A stretch of DNA of 64,000 nt from Microtetraspora malaysiensis (GCF_001528665.1 NZ_BBYJ01000005.1:434001-498000); one strand, 5' to 3'; shown: positions 1-8,970, counted from the first letter of the stretch. Notes: generated by a model from the sequence alone, not told the origin. Program-made: numbers and translations.

Positions 1-1
1 C

Positions 2-550
2 GACACGCTGAGCCCCGCCGAACGGATCGCGTTCGTGCTGCATGACATGTTCGCCGTGCCGTTCGACCAGATCGCCCCTATCGTGGAGCGCACGCCCGTC
101 ACCACGAAGAAGCTCGCCAGCCGCGCGCGCCAGAAGGTCCAGGGCATGCCGCTGGTCTCGGCGACCGACCTTGTCCGGCACCGGCGAACCGTCTCCGCGT
201 TCCTGTCCGCCGCGCGGGCCGGCGACCTCGATGGGATCCTCGCCGTGCTGGCTCCGGACGTGGTGCGGCGTGCCGATCCGGCTGCCTTGGCGCCGGGCGC
301 GGCGACCGAGGTCCGCGGTGCCCGGGCCGTGGCGGAAGGGACCGTGGCGCTTGCCCACAGGTCGCGGCTCGCCGAACTCGCGCTGGTGAATGGCGCGGTG
401 GGGGTCGTCGTGGCTCCTCAGGGCCGGCTGGTCCTCGCAGTCACCTTCGCGATCGAGCACGACAAGATCATCGAATACGACGTGATCGCCGATCCCGCGC
501 GCCTGAGGAACCTCGATCTTGCCGTGCTCAGTTCGGATCGCCGGGAGTGA
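2..550 (+). CDS. ECF RNA polymerase sigma factor, SigJ type, 3' part only
   Basis: The reading frame is open from base 2, so the 5' end lies outside the window; 182 codons are visible. The first ~45 residues are sigma region 4 (LSPAERIAFVLHDMF, then the helix PFDQIAPIVERTPVTTKKLA) that reads the -35 element. The remainder is a SnoaL/NTF2-like C-terminal domain ending in IADPARLRNLD, the layout of SigJ-like ECF factors, where this domain tunes activity. Region 2 cannot be seen. The gene converges on the MFS gene downstream. The sigma class is confident; the ECF subgroup (41 or 56) is not. Confidence 0.85.
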   Translation, partial: DTLSPAERIAFVLHDMFAVPFDQIAPIVERTPVTTKKLASRARQKVQGMPLVSATDLVRHRRTVSAFLSAARAGDLDGILAVLAPDVVRRADPAALAPGAATEVRGARAVAEGTVALAHRSRLAELALVNGAVGVVVAPQGRLVLAVTFAIEHDKIIEYDVIADPARLRNLDLAVLSSDRRE

Positions 551-616
551 AGGTCTCCCCGATGGAGTGTGCCGCGTTCGGACAGGACAACCCCGGCGTC
601 GGCCTCGACGGCGGTT

Positions 617-2110
617 CTATGAGCGCGTCGCCTCGTAGTCCGGGAGCCCGGCCGGGGCGGTCCGGGTCGCCGGGCGCATGGTCAGGATCAGTACGGCCAG
701 TCCGGCGAAGATGACCGTGGCGACGACGCCGGTGACGTGCAGGCTCGCGGTGAACGCCTCCCGCGCGGTGTGCAGCAGTTCCGCGCCCTGGGCGGCGGGA
801 AGACGCCGGCCGGCGGCGACCGCGTCGGCCAGCGAGTCGGACGTGCCGCCCATCCGGCTGCGGTAGACCACCCCGGCCACCACGCCGAGCAGTGCGAAGC
901 CGAGCGAGCCGCCGAGGTAGTTGCCGGTCTCCGACATCGCCGCCGCCGAGCCGGCGCGCTCCGGCGGCACGGACCCGACGATCAGGCCGGTGCCCAGCGC
1001 GAACAGGGGGCCGGTGCCCAGCGCCAGTACGGTGATGCCGATCATCACCAGGGGCAGGGCGCCCGCACCGTCGACGCCGACCAGCAGCAGGCTGCCCAGC
1101 GCCGACCCCACCAGCCCGCCGGCGATGGCGGTCGTCTGCTTCATCCGCCGGGCCAGCGCCGGCGCGGCCATGGTGCCGACCGCCACGCCCAGGCCCATCG
1201 GGGCGAACAGCATCGCCGAAACGACCGGTGAGAAGCCCAACACGCTCTGCAGGTACTGGGTCACCAGCAGGCCCGTACCGGCCATGGCGATGCCGGCGAA
1301 GACCAGCCCGATGAGCACGGCCGTGAACGGGCGGTTGCGGAGCAGCCGCAGGTCCAGCAGCGGCGTCTCCAGCCGCAGTTGCCGGCGTACGAACAGGAAG
1401 CCGATGGTCGCGCCGACGACGAGGGCCACCGCCGGCACGACTGGCGCACTCTCGACGGTCAGCTGCTTGACGCCGTAGACCATCGAAAGCACCGCCACGA
1501 GCGACAGTCCGACGCTGGCCGGGTCCAGCCGGCCGGCCCGGTCGCTGCGGAACTCGGGCAGCAGGATCGGCCCGGCGATCAGCAGCAGCGTCATCGCCGG
1601 GACGGCGACCAGGAACACCGATCCCCACCAGAAGTGCTGGAGCAGGAATCCGGCGAGTACGGGCCCGAGCGCACCGCCGGCGAACTGGCTGGTCGCCCAG
1701 ATCGCGATGGCCTGCCCGCGCTGCCGTTCGTCGTGGAACATGTTCGTGATCAGGGCGAGCGTGGACGGCGTCAGGGTCGCGCCGGCGACGCCCAGCAGCG
1801 CTCGCGCGACGATCAGCATCAGTGGGTTGACCGAGAAGGCGGCCACGACCGACAGCACCGCGAACGCCGCTGCGCCGATCATCAGCAGGCGCCGGCGGCC
1901 GATCCGGTCGCCGAGCGTACCCATCGTGATGACCAGGCCGGCCACCAAGAATCCGTAACTGTCGCTGATCCACAGCTGTTGGACGTTGGTGGCGCCCAGG
2001 CCGGCGCTCAGCTGCGGGAGCGCGAGGAGCAGCGCCGTCATGTCCAGCGCGACGAGGAATGTCGGCAGAACCAGGACGACCAGTCCCAGCCATGCCCGGT
2101 TGACTCGCAT
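617..2110 (-). CDS. MFS drug exporter, DHA2 (EmrB/QacA) family
   Basis: A 497-residue membrane protein of the 14-helix DHA2 class, expected to export toxic compounds by proton antiport. Helix 1 carries LDMTALLLALPQ (family motif LDxTxxNxALP), the loop between helices 2 and 3 reads GDRIGRRRLLM (MFS motif A), and helix 5 contains GVAGATLTPS. I chose the ATG at 2110 because AAGGGG lies about 10 bases upstream and the protein then begins right before helix 1; the longer frame adds a charged, non-family N-terminus. It is divergent from the YCII/sigma pair, so the 234-bp spacer may control both. Confidence 0.9.
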   Translation of the reverse strand: MRVNRAWLGLVVLVLPTFLVALDMTALLLALPQLSAGLGATNVQQLWISDSYGFLVAGLVITMGTLGDRIGRRRLLMIGAAAFAVLSVVAAFSVNPLMLIVARALLGVAGATLTPSTLALITNMFHDERQRGQAIAIWATSQFAGGALGPVLAGFLLQHFWWGSVFLVAVPAMTLLLIAGPILLPEFRSDRAGRLDPASVGLSLVAVLSMVYGVKQLTVESAPVVPAVALVVGATIGFLFVRRQLRLETPLLDLRLLRNRPFTAVLIGLVFAGIAMAGTGLLVTQYLQSVLGFSPVVSAMLFAPMGLGVAVGTMAAPALARRMKQTTAIAGGLVGSALGSLLLVGVDGAGALPLVMIGITVLALGTGPLFALGTGLIVGSVPPERAGSAAAMSETGNYLGGSLGFALLGVVAGVVYRSRMGGTSDSLADAVAAGRRLPAAQGAELLHTAREAFTASLHVTGVVATVIFAGLAVLILTMRPATRTAPAGLPDYEATRS

Positions 2111-2266
2111 ATCCGAAACCCCTTGTTCTCTCGATGTCTCGCCGGTTGGTCGGAGCGGCCGGGAGCTTCTTGACATCGGTACGGAAGGAAATCTCGCGCG
2201 TCCGCCACGGCGCGGCTCGCGGTCCGGGCGATGCGGCGACGACTCGTGAAAAAATTCTGGAGGGGA

Positions 2267-2293
2267 TGTCAAGACGACGCCGACGGCTCCGAC
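2267..2293 (+). promoter_or_regulatory. Candidate ECF42-type promoter of the first YCII/sigma operon
   Basis: TGTCAA (2267-2272), 17 bases, CGAC (2290-2293). The published ECF42 consensus is TGTCGA at -35 and CGA/TC at -10. The block GGAGGGGATGTC just upstream is closely matched by GGGAGGGGGTGTC before the second module (4664-4675), which supports a shared sigma target. Confidence 0.45.
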
Positions 2294-2343
2294 CATCTGG
2301 TCGAAGGGCCCAACCGGGGCTCGTGAATCACAAGGAGCACCAC

Positions 2344-2715
2344 ATGCAGTTCCTGATCAGCATGCACATCAACCCGGCCGTGCTGGACGCGCTGACCGAC
2401 GAGGAGAAGGCGGCGATCGGCGGCGGCCACGGCACGTTCATCGAGGCGCTGAAGAAGTCCGGCGAGCTGATCACCACGCAGGCGCTGATCGACCCGTCAC
2501 AGGCCGCCGTGGTGTCCGTACGCAACGGCCAGCCGGTGGTGACCGACGGACCTTTCCTGGAGTCCAAGGAGTATCTGGGCGGCTTCTACCTGATCGACTG
2601 CGAGAACAAGGAACGGGCGATCGAGCTGGCGGCGCAGATCCCGGACGCCGCGATCGAGGGTCTGGGTGTCGAGGTGCGGCAGGTGATGTTCGCTGACGGA
2701 CAATTGGAGGCATGA
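2344..2715 (+). CDS. YCII-related (DGPF domain) protein
   Basis: A 123-residue protein of the YCII/DGPF family. The signature TDGPFLESKEYLGGFYLI lies in the second half. These small alpha/beta ferredoxin-like proteins are the hallmark neighbours of ECF42 sigma factors; their biochemical activity is not settled. ATG at 2344 follows AAGGAG by 6 bases. The stop overlaps the next gene's start (ATGA), so the two are translationally coupled. A second pair of the same kind lies at 5414-6969. Confidence 0.9.
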   Translation: MQFLISMHINPAVLDALTDEEKAAIGGGHGTFIEALKKSGELITTQALIDPSQAAVVSVRNGQPVVTDGPFLESKEYLGGFYLIDCENKERAIELAAQIPDAAIEGLGVEVRQVMFADGQLEA

Positions 2716-3923
2716 CAGCATCAGCCATCGAGGACCTGCTGCGCGAGCTCGCGCCGCAGGTCCTCGGCGCGTTGGTACGCCGGTACGGCCAGTTCGAGGG
2801 GTGCGAGGACGCCGTGCAGGAGGCCGTCCTCGCCGCCACCGTGCAGTGGCGGGCCGAGGGAGCGCCGGACAACCCGCGCGGCTGGCTGATGACGGTCGCG
2901 TCCCGGCGGCTCATCGACCAGATGCGCAGCGACCACGCGCGCCGCGAGCGGGAGTGCGCGACGGCCGCCGAGGCGGCGCCTGGAGACGTGCCGGACACCG
3001 ACGACACGCTCGTCCTGCTGTTCCTGTGCTGCCATCCGACGCTGACCGCGGCCTCCCAGACCGCTCTGACGCTGCGGGCGGTCGGGGGCCTGACCACTGC
3101 CGAGATCGCCCGCGCGTTCCTGGTGCCGGAGGGCACGATGGCGGTCAGGATCAGCCGGGCCAAGCAGCGGATCAAGGCCGCCGGCAGCTCGTTCACCCTG
3201 CCGGACGGCGCGGAGCGCGAGGAGCGGCTACGGGTCGTCCTGCACGTGCTCTACCTGATCTTCAACGAGGGCTACATCGCCTCCTCGGGCAGCGAGCTGC
3301 ACCGTCCCGACCTTGCGCACGAGGCGATCCGGCTGGCCCGGATGGTGCACGCGCAGCTGCCCGAGGACGGCGAGGTGACCGGGCTGCTCGCGCTGATGCT
3401 GCTGACCCATGCCCGCCGGGAAGCCCGTACGACCGCGGCGGGCGACCTGGTGCCGCTGGACGAACAGGACCGTACGAAGTGGGACCGCGGCCTGATCGAC
3501 GAGGGCGTCCAGCTGATCAAGGGGTCGCTGGCCGGCCCGGAGCTGGGGCCGTACCAGTTGCAGGCCGCCATCGCCGCCACGCACGCCGACGCGGCCACGG
3601 CCGAGGAGACCAACTGGCCGCAGGTGCACGCCCTTTACCTGATCCTGGAACGGATCGCGCCCAACCCGATGGTCACCCTCAACCGGGCGATCGCGCTCGC
3701 CGAGACCGAGGGGCCGTCGGCCGGACTGGCCCTGCTGTCCACGTTGGACGGTGACGAGCGGATGGCCGGGCACCACCGGTTGCTGTCCGTACGGGCGCAT
3801 CTGTTGGAGAAGGCCGGTGACATGGCCGGGGCGTACGAGCACTACCGGCGCGCCGCGAAGGCCACCGCCAGCATTGCCGAGCAGCGCTACCTGGAGTCCC
3901 GGGCCGGCCGGGTAAGAATGTGA
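2712..3923 (+). CDS. ECF RNA polymerase sigma factor, SigI/ECF42 type (first copy)
   Basis: 403 residues, twice the length of a plain ECF factor. Region 2 spans residues ~10-75 (CEDAVQEAVLAAT, NPRGWLMTVASRRLID), region 4 ~110-165 (LTLRAVGGLTTAEIARAFLVPEGTMAVRISRAKQ). The long C-terminal part contains YLIFNEGYIASS and helical repeats ending ERIAPNPMVTLNRAIALAE, the DUF6596/TPR-like extension of ECF42. No anti-sigma gene is adjacent, as is usual for this group, where the extension is thought to regulate. RBS GGAGG overlaps the end of the YCII gene. Confidence 0.92.
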   Translation: MTASAIEDLLRELAPQVLGALVRRYGQFEGCEDAVQEAVLAATVQWRAEGAPDNPRGWLMTVASRRLIDQMRSDHARRERECATAAEAAPGDVPDTDDTLVLLFLCCHPTLTAASQTALTLRAVGGLTTAEIARAFLVPEGTMAVRISRAKQRIKAAGSSFTLPDGAEREERLRVVLHVLYLIFNEGYIASSGSELHRPDLAHEAIRLARMVHAQLPEDGEVTGLLALMLLTHARREARTTAAGDLVPLDEQDRTKWDRGLIDEGVQLIKGSLAGPELGPYQLQAAIAATHADAATAEETNWPQVHALYLILERIAPNPMVTLNRAIALAETEGPSAGLALLSTLDGDERMAGHHRLLSVRAHLLEKAGDMAGAYEHYRRAAKATASIAEQRYLESRAGRVRM

Positions 3924-3980
3924 CTTTGGCGATTGGCGGCGGCGTGGCCCGGCGCATTGGCCACGATCTCGAACGGTGAC

Positions 3981-4370
3981 TCAGGATCCGGATCCGATGT
4001 ACTGGTCGGCATACTCCGTGGAGGGCGCGATGGGTGTGATGACGTCGATCAGGACACCGTTCGGATCGGCCACGATGAAGTGCCGCTGCCCGAAGTCCTC
4101 GCTGCGCGGTTCGAGTTCGGCTCGCAGGCCCTCGCGAACGACGAGCCGCTCCCACTCCGCGTCCACGTCTTCCACCTCGAAGTTGAGCAGCAACCCTCGC
4201 ACCGGAACGCGGTAGGCCTCGGGCAGCGTCGGGTGGCGGTAGTCGAGCAGCGCGAGCTCGTACGGCAGCGCTCCCGCCCGCCGCAGGCTCACGTACCAGT
4301 CCGCCGCAAACGTGGTCTCGAACCCGAAGAGCCTGGTGTAGAAATCGCGCGACTCCTGAAGCCGGGACGT
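3981..4370 (-). pseudogene. VOC-family (glyoxalase/bleomycin-resistance fold) gene, 5'-truncated
   Basis: The minus strand encodes [18 protein letters not shown], then [18 protein letters not shown] and [18 protein letters not shown], which together form one VOC domain. The normal first ~15-20 residues, with the first metal ligand, are missing: upstream of RDFYTRLFG the frame runs into sequence that reads as a TetR fragment on the other strand. A GTG at 4292 could start a 103-residue protein, but that would drop the first beta-alpha unit. I read it as the remnant of a VOC gene whose start was deleted. Confidence 0.6.
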
Positions 4371-4603
4371 TGGACGAGGCCGCCTCGGCCCGCCACCTGG
4401 GCGAAGCGCTCACCACCCTGATCGAGGTGGGAACGATCGCCCGGCAGCCGGTCGCGCCGCTCGCTCACCTGTTGTCGGGAGCGATGAACGAGGCGGCCCT
4501 GTGGCTGGCCGGGTCGGCGAACCACGGCGAGGTGAATCCCGGCGACCTGGCCGACACATGGGCCGCCCTGTCCCGGATGCTGGAGGCGCTGCGCATCGGC
4601 TGA
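4370..4603 (+). pseudogene. TetR-family regulator, C-terminal fragment
   Basis: About 78 codons that match only the ligand-binding C-terminal end of a TetR/AcrR regulator ([20 protein letters not shown], then LLSGAMNEAALWLA). The helix-turn-helix half is absent. It starts where the truncated VOC gene on the opposite strand also loses its beginning. One deletion that removed the divergent promoter region plus both 5' ends explains both remnants. It is not expected to bind DNA. Confidence 0.6.
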
Positions 4604-4671
4604 GCCGGCCGGCCTGCCGATCGATGACGACCGGCGTCCCGGAGATTTCTGCAAAGAAGTCCGGGAGGGGG

Positions 4672-4698
4672 TGTCGGATCGGGGTGGTGGTGTTCGTA
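4672..4698 (+). promoter_or_regulatory. Candidate ECF42-type promoter of the second module
   Basis: TGTCGG (4672-4677), 17 bases, CGTA (4695-4698), preceded by GGGAGGGG. Spacing and flank match the element at 2267-2293. It sits 54 bp before the dihydrofolate-reductase-like gene, suggesting that the sigma factor at 5734-6969 or its paralogue reads it. Confidence 0.45.
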
Positions 4699-4751
4699 GC
4701 AGGGGTGAGACCGTCCACAGAGGGCGGCGCCAAGGTGAAGGAACCGCGATC

Positions 4752-5360
4752 ATGAAGCTGACGACCATGACTCAGGTCACCATCGATGGAGTGATGCAGG
4801 GCAACGGCGCCGCGTCGGATGACCGCGGTAACGGATTCGAGCGCGGCGGATGGGCCCGGGGAAAGGGCGACGACGAGACCAGGACGTTCATCACGCAGAC
4901 CTACCAGCGCGCAGAGGCGTTCCTGTTCGGCCGGCGCACCTACGAGCTGTTCGCCGGCTCCTGGGGCGCAATCGACCAGATGCGCGCACATCCCATCGGC
5001 GTGGCCTTGAACGAGGCCCCCAAGTACGTCGCCTCGACCACGCTCACCGCGCCGCGTTGGGAGGACACGACCGTTCTCCGCGGTGACCTCGCGGCGGCCA
5101 TCAGTGAGCTGAAGGCCAAGCCCGGGGGTGAGCTGCAGGTGCACGGCAGTGGCACCCTGACCCGGTGGCTGCTGGAGAACGATCTGGTCGACGAGATGAT
5201 TCTGATCGTGATTCCGGTGGTTCTCGGCCAGGGCGCGAGGCTGTTCCCGGAGACCGGTCCGGATCTTGCGCTCGACCTGCTCGAGTCGCGGGTCGACTCG
5301 AAGGGCGTGACGATCCAGGTCTACCGGCCCGCCGGGCGCCCGCGGTATGCAACGGCCTGA
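4752..5360 (+). CDS. Dihydrofolate reductase family (RibD C-terminal domain) protein
   Basis: 202 residues with the RibD_C/DHFR fold: N-terminal strand MTQVTIDGVMQG, RAEAFLFGRRTYELFAGSW, LQVHGSGTLTRWLLENDLVD and PVVLGQGARLFPETG. Members reduce pteridine- or pyrimidine-like substrates with NAD(P)H, but actinomycete copies of this size are mostly uncharacterised. ATG at 4752 is chosen over an upstream in-frame start because the family begins with MxLTxxTQVTIDG. It probably shares a transcript with the YCII and sigma genes that follow; this neighbourhood is common for SigI-type operons. Confidence 0.88.
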   Translation: MKLTTMTQVTIDGVMQGNGAASDDRGNGFERGGWARGKGDDETRTFITQTYQRAEAFLFGRRTYELFAGSWGAIDQMRAHPIGVALNEAPKYVASTTLTAPRWEDTTVLRGDLAAAISELKAKPGGELQVHGSGTLTRWLLENDLVDEMILIVIPVVLGQGARLFPETGPDLALDLLESRVDSKGVTIQVYRPAGRPRYATA

Positions 5361-5413
5361 AGTCCCCGACCACCGAACCACGCTGTCTTGACACCACAGG
5401 AGATGATCTTCGG

Positions 5414-5737
5414 ATGCGGTACCTGGTTTCCGTGATCGATGACAAGAGCAATCCCGGCAGCACGGACAGGCAGCCTGCCATCAGCGCGTTCAACGAACGA
5501 CTGATCGCCGAGGGCTACTGGGTATTCGCGGGCGGACTCGCCTCGCCCGACACGGCCACCGTCATCGACAACCGGGGCGAGCAGGCGGTGTTCAGCGACG
5601 GGCCTTTCGTGGAGTCGAAGGAGTACCTCGCCGGCGTCTGGGTGTGGGAGGCCCCCGATCTGGATGTGGCGCTCAAGCTCGCCGCCGAGGCGTCGAAGGT
5701 CTGTGATCGGAAGATCGAGGTGCGGCCGTTCCAGTGA
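5414..5737 (+). CDS. YCII-related (DGPF domain) protein, second copy
   Basis: 107 residues with the signature FSDGPFVESKEYLAGVWVWE. It is paralogous to 2344-2715 but diverged. It starts with MRYLVSVIDD at the ATG at 5414. The next gene starts on the GTG that overlaps this stop (GTGA at 5734), so the pair is translationally coupled. Confidence 0.88.
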   Translation: MRYLVSVIDDKSNPGSTDRQPAISAFNERLIAEGYWVFAGGLASPDTATVIDNRGEQAVFSDGPFVESKEYLAGVWVWEAPDLDVALKLAAEASKVCDRKIEVRPFQ

Positions 5738-6969
5738 GCGACGTCGAGGAGGCGATCACCCGGGCCCATCACGAGGAGTGGGCCCGGGTGATCGCCGCCC
5801 TGACCAGGCGTTTCGGTGACCTCGACATCGCCGAGGAGGCGGCCGCCGAGGCGTTCGCGACTGCCGTGCAGCGGTGGCCGGCCGACGGCGTACCGCCCAA
5901 CCCCGGCGCCTGGCTGACCACCACCGCCAACCGCAAGGCCATCGACCGGATCCGGCGCGAGAACAAGCGCGACGACAAGCACAAGGAGGCTCAAATGGTG
6001 TACGCCGACGACCCGCCCGAGCCTCTCGGCGCCATCGACGACGACCGACTCCGGCTGGTCTTCACCTGCTGTCATCCGGCGCTGGCGATGCAGACCCGCG
6101 TGGCGCTGACGCTGCGCATGGTCGGCGGTCTGACCGTGCCCGAGATCGCCCGCGCCTTCCTGGCGGCCGAGAGTGCCATGGGGCAGCGGATCACCCGCGC
6201 GAAGGCCAAGATCAAGGCGGCTCGCATCCCCTATCGCGTGCCGGCCGCCGAGGATCTCCCGGCACGCGTCACCGGCGTCCTCGCCGTCCTGTACCTCGTC
6301 TTCAACGAGGGCTACCTCGCGACCGGCCCCGACACCGATCCCGTACGTCACGACCTGACCGCCGAGGCGATCCGGCTCACCAGCCTGATCCGCGCGCTCC
6401 TGCCGCAGGACGGAGAAGTGGCCGGGCTGCTGGCGCTGATGCTGCTCACCGAGGCCCGCCGCACCGCCCGGATCTCGGCGAGCGGCGAACTGGTCGCGCT
6501 CGACGAGCAGGACCGTGGGGCCTGGGACGCGGCGCTGATCGCCGAGGGTCACCGGCTGGTGCGCGAGCGCCTCGCCGCTGCCGCCGCCGGGGTGGCTCCG
6601 GGCCGCTACCAGATCCTCGCGGCGATCAACGCCGTGCACACCTCCGCCCGCGACATACGCGACACCGACTGGTCGCAGGTCATCGCCCTCTACGACCAGC
6701 TCGTCCGCCTCGACCCCTCGCCGATCATCGCCCTCAACCGGGCCATCGCCGTGGCCGAGCTCGACGGCCCGGAGGTGGCACTGGCCATCGTTGACCGCCT
6801 CGCCGAGGCGTTGGCCGGCTATCACGCCTACCACGCCACCCGCGCCGACCTGCTGCGCCGGCTGGGCCAAAGTCAGCAGTCACGCGCGGCCTACGACCGG
6901 GCCATCGAGCTGGCCGGCAACACCGGCGAGACCGCCTACCTCACCCGCCGCCGCGACCAACTGCAGTAG
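5734..6969 (+). CDS. ECF RNA polymerase sigma factor, SigI/ECF42 type (second copy)
   Basis: 411 residues with the same architecture as 2712-3923: region 2 (DIAEEAAAEAFATAVQRWP, GAWLTTTANRKAIDRIR), region 4 (LTLRMVGGLTVPEIARAFLA), then the DUF6596/TPR-like extension with YLVFNEGYLA and LDPSPIIALNRAIAVAE. It shares clear blocks with the first copy but differs throughout, so this looks like an old paralogue or independent acquisition rather than a recent duplication. Start GTG overlaps the YCII stop. Confidence 0.92.
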   Translation: MSDVEEAITRAHHEEWARVIAALTRRFGDLDIAEEAAAEAFATAVQRWPADGVPPNPGAWLTTTANRKAIDRIRRENKRDDKHKEAQMVYADDPPEPLGAIDDDRLRLVFTCCHPALAMQTRVALTLRMVGGLTVPEIARAFLAAESAMGQRITRAKAKIKAARIPYRVPAAEDLPARVTGVLAVLYLVFNEGYLATGPDTDPVRHDLTAEAIRLTSLIRALLPQDGEVAGLLALMLLTEARRTARISASGELVALDEQDRGAWDAALIAEGHRLVRERLAAAAAGVAPGRYQILAAINAVHTSARDIRDTDWSQVIALYDQLVRLDPSPIIALNRAIAVAELDGPEVALAIVDRLAEALAGYHAYHATRADLLRRLGQSQQSRAAYDRAIELAGNTGETAYLTRRRDQLQ

Positions 6970-7052
6970 CGCCCGCGCCGGTCATGGACAGGGGTGCGCC
7001 GCTGTCAGCCGGCCACGTGTCATTCAAGGTCCGCAGAAAGGTGGTTCCCCCC

Positions 7053-8087
7053 ATGTTCAGCAGTGAGCGGTTGCAGGCAGCGCTGGAAGAGCTCGCATGC
7101 GGCCGCGGGCCCGGCGTCTTCGCTCTCGTCGCGGACGGCGCAGATGTCGTGTTCACCGGCAGCGTTGGCACTGCCGACCTGAACCGGCCGAGGGTGATCA
7201 CCAGCGCGGACCGGTTTCGCATCGCCAGCGTGACCAAGATCTATCTGGCCACCGTGATCCTCCAACTGGCGGCCGAGCAGCGATGCCACCTCACAGACAG
7301 CCTCGACGCCTGGCTGCCCGGCCTGGTGCCGGCGAGCGACGGCATCACCCTGAACCACTTACTGCGGATGCGCTCCGGTCTTCCCGATTATGTGTGGCCC
7401 GTGCTGGGCGATCCGCCCGATCCCGCACGCTTGCAGCGATACTTCGCCCCGCAGGAACTCGTCCGCACGGCGCTCGCCCAGCCCGACCGGTGGCCGCCGG
7501 GGAAAGGCCGGCGATACTCCAACACCGACTACATCCTCCTTGGCCTGATTGTTGAGGAGGTGACCCGGCAATCCCTGGCCGAGGTCATTCGTCAGCGGAT
7601 CTTTGCACCGCTTCATCTGGACCTGACCTACATGCCGGGAAGCGAGATGCATATCGAGGGTCGTCACGTTCGCGGCTATGTGAGGCTCGACCGGGACGTG
7701 GGCTACATCGACTCCACCGAGTTCACGCCCTCGGAGTCCTGGTCTGCCGGAGCCATCATCTCCACCCCCTCAGATCTGGCCGTCTTTCTCGATGCTTTGC
7801 TCGGTGGCCGCCTCCTCGAGCCGCGGTGGCTCGCTCTCATGCGAACGACGCCGGCGATCGGCGGAGACCTCAGTTACGGGATGGGGCTGGCGAGTTACAC
7901 CCTTGGAAACGGGACCGCCCTCTACGGGCATGGCGGCACTCACTTCGGAGTCGACTGCTACGCGTTCCGCTCAGACGCCGGACGAACCGTCATCATCTAT
8001 CAGAACAGCTGGGACCGCGTCACCCGCGGCATCCCCAGGCAGAACCCGTTTCTCGACGCAGTCTTCACGGCGTCAACTCGCGATTGA
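7053..8087 (+). CDS. Serine hydrolase, beta-lactamase / D-Ala-D-Ala carboxypeptidase fold
   Basis: 344 residues of the class C beta-lactamase-like fold. Catalytic S59-V-T-K62 (RIASVTK), the YSN tyrosine motif (GRRYSNTDYILLG) and the third-site HGG (LYGHGGTHFG) are all present. There is no convincing signal peptide, so it may act in the cytoplasm on esters or peptides rather than on the cell wall. ATG at 7053 follows AAAGGTGG by 9 bases; the in-frame GTG/ATG choices from 6984 lack a site. Substrate unknown. Confidence 0.87.
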   Translation: MFSSERLQAALEELACGRGPGVFALVADGADVVFTGSVGTADLNRPRVITSADRFRIASVTKIYLATVILQLAAEQRCHLTDSLDAWLPGLVPASDGITLNHLLRMRSGLPDYVWPVLGDPPDPARLQRYFAPQELVRTALAQPDRWPPGKGRRYSNTDYILLGLIVEEVTRQSLAEVIRQRIFAPLHLDLTYMPGSEMHIEGRHVRGYVRLDRDVGYIDSTEFTPSESWSAGAIISTPSDLAVFLDALLGGRLLEPRWLALMRTTPAIGGDLSYGMGLASYTLGNGTALYGHGGTHFGVDCYAFRSDAGRTVIIYQNSWDRVTRGIPRQNPFLDAVFTASTRD

Positions 8088-8188
8088 CCTGAGACGCCGA
8101 CGCCGGCCGTCACGAGCGGCTCGGTGATCCCGCTGGGGCGGCCGGAAAGGGGCCGCGAGCGTGACCGGTGATCGTTAAGGTGATCGTC

Positions 8189-8848
8189 ATGGCGCTGCTG
8201 TCCTACCTCAACGAGTTCAACCGGCGGCACCCGTGGAGCCACAACGACCACTACGGCCGCTGGGTCGCCGGCCAGGTGGTCGCATCCGGCGCGCGCCATG
8301 TCCTCGACGTCGGGTGCGGCACGGGCAACCTCGTCGCTCTGCTCCGCCGCCGCGGCGCCACCGTCACCGGGCTCGAGCCCGACCCCGCGACCGCCCACAC
8401 CGTGGCGGAGCGCTTCACCGACGATCCCTCGGTCACCATCGTCCAGACCGGCTTCGCCGGGCGCGACCCGCACCGGCGCTGGGACGCCGTCACCCTCGTC
8501 GCCGTTCTGCACCACCTTCCGCTGGCGCCCACCCTGCGGGAACTGCGCGGCTGTCTCACCCCGGGCGGGCGCCTGGTGGTCGTCGGCTGCTACCGGGAAG
8601 CCGGCTCGGCCGACCTGCTCGCCTCCCTGCTTGCCGTGGCCGCCAACCCGATCATGGGGCTGGTCAAGCACCCGGCCCGCGCCGATGCGCCGCCCCTGCA
8701 CATGACGGCGCCCACCGCCGATCCGCAGGAGACCTTGGCCGAGATCCGGGCCGCGGCCGCACGGGAGTTGCCCGGCGCCCGGATCCGGCGTCGCCTGTTC
8801 TGGCGATACACCCTGGTCTACGACGCCCCCACCGGGGGATCCCGGTAG
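8189..8848 (+). CDS. Class I SAM-dependent methyltransferase
   Basis: 219 residues. The SAM-binding motif I is VLDVGCGTGNLVALL near residue 37, followed by the acidic end of beta2 (GLEPDP) and motif post-I WDAVTLVAVLHHLP. The N-terminus LSYLNEFNRRHPWSHNDHYG resembles small actinomycete methyltransferases of unknown substrate. ATG at 8189 has AAGGTGA just upstream; a GTG at 8168 would add seven residues. Confidence 0.85.
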   Translation: MALLSYLNEFNRRHPWSHNDHYGRWVAGQVVASGARHVLDVGCGTGNLVALLRRRGATVTGLEPDPATAHTVAERFTDDPSVTIVQTGFAGRDPHRRWDAVTLVAVLHHLPLAPTLRELRGCLTPGGRLVVVGCYREAGSADLLASLLAVAANPIMGLVKHPARADAPPLHMTAPTADPQETLAEIRAAAARELPGARIRRRLFWRYTLVYDAPTGGSR

Positions 8849-8970
8849 CCCGCTGGGCGGCCCACTCCGCCAGGGCCACGATGAGCGACAAGCGGGCGGC
8901 GGCTTCTGGTGCGGGGGGCGAGGAGATGTTCATCGGCTGGTCGACATGGCCGATGGGGATGGCGTTGTGG

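Noticed and set aside
528-2093. 521-codon open frame on the minus strand inside the DHA2 gene
   Set aside because: Arg/Gly/Pro-rich shadow of the real frame; high-GC DNA keeps off-frames open. The real frame has MFS motifs and an RBS.
5385-5413. TGTCTT-containing stretch as a third ECF42 promoter before the second YCII gene
   Set aside because: No -10 match at the right distance; the YCII gene is better explained as part of the transcript starting at ~4700.
8849-8970. Coding-like minus-strand stretch (MNISSPPAPEAAARLSLIVA) after the LysR gene
   Set aside because: Too short and without a recognisable family or RBS; may be readthrough noise, so not listed as a gene.
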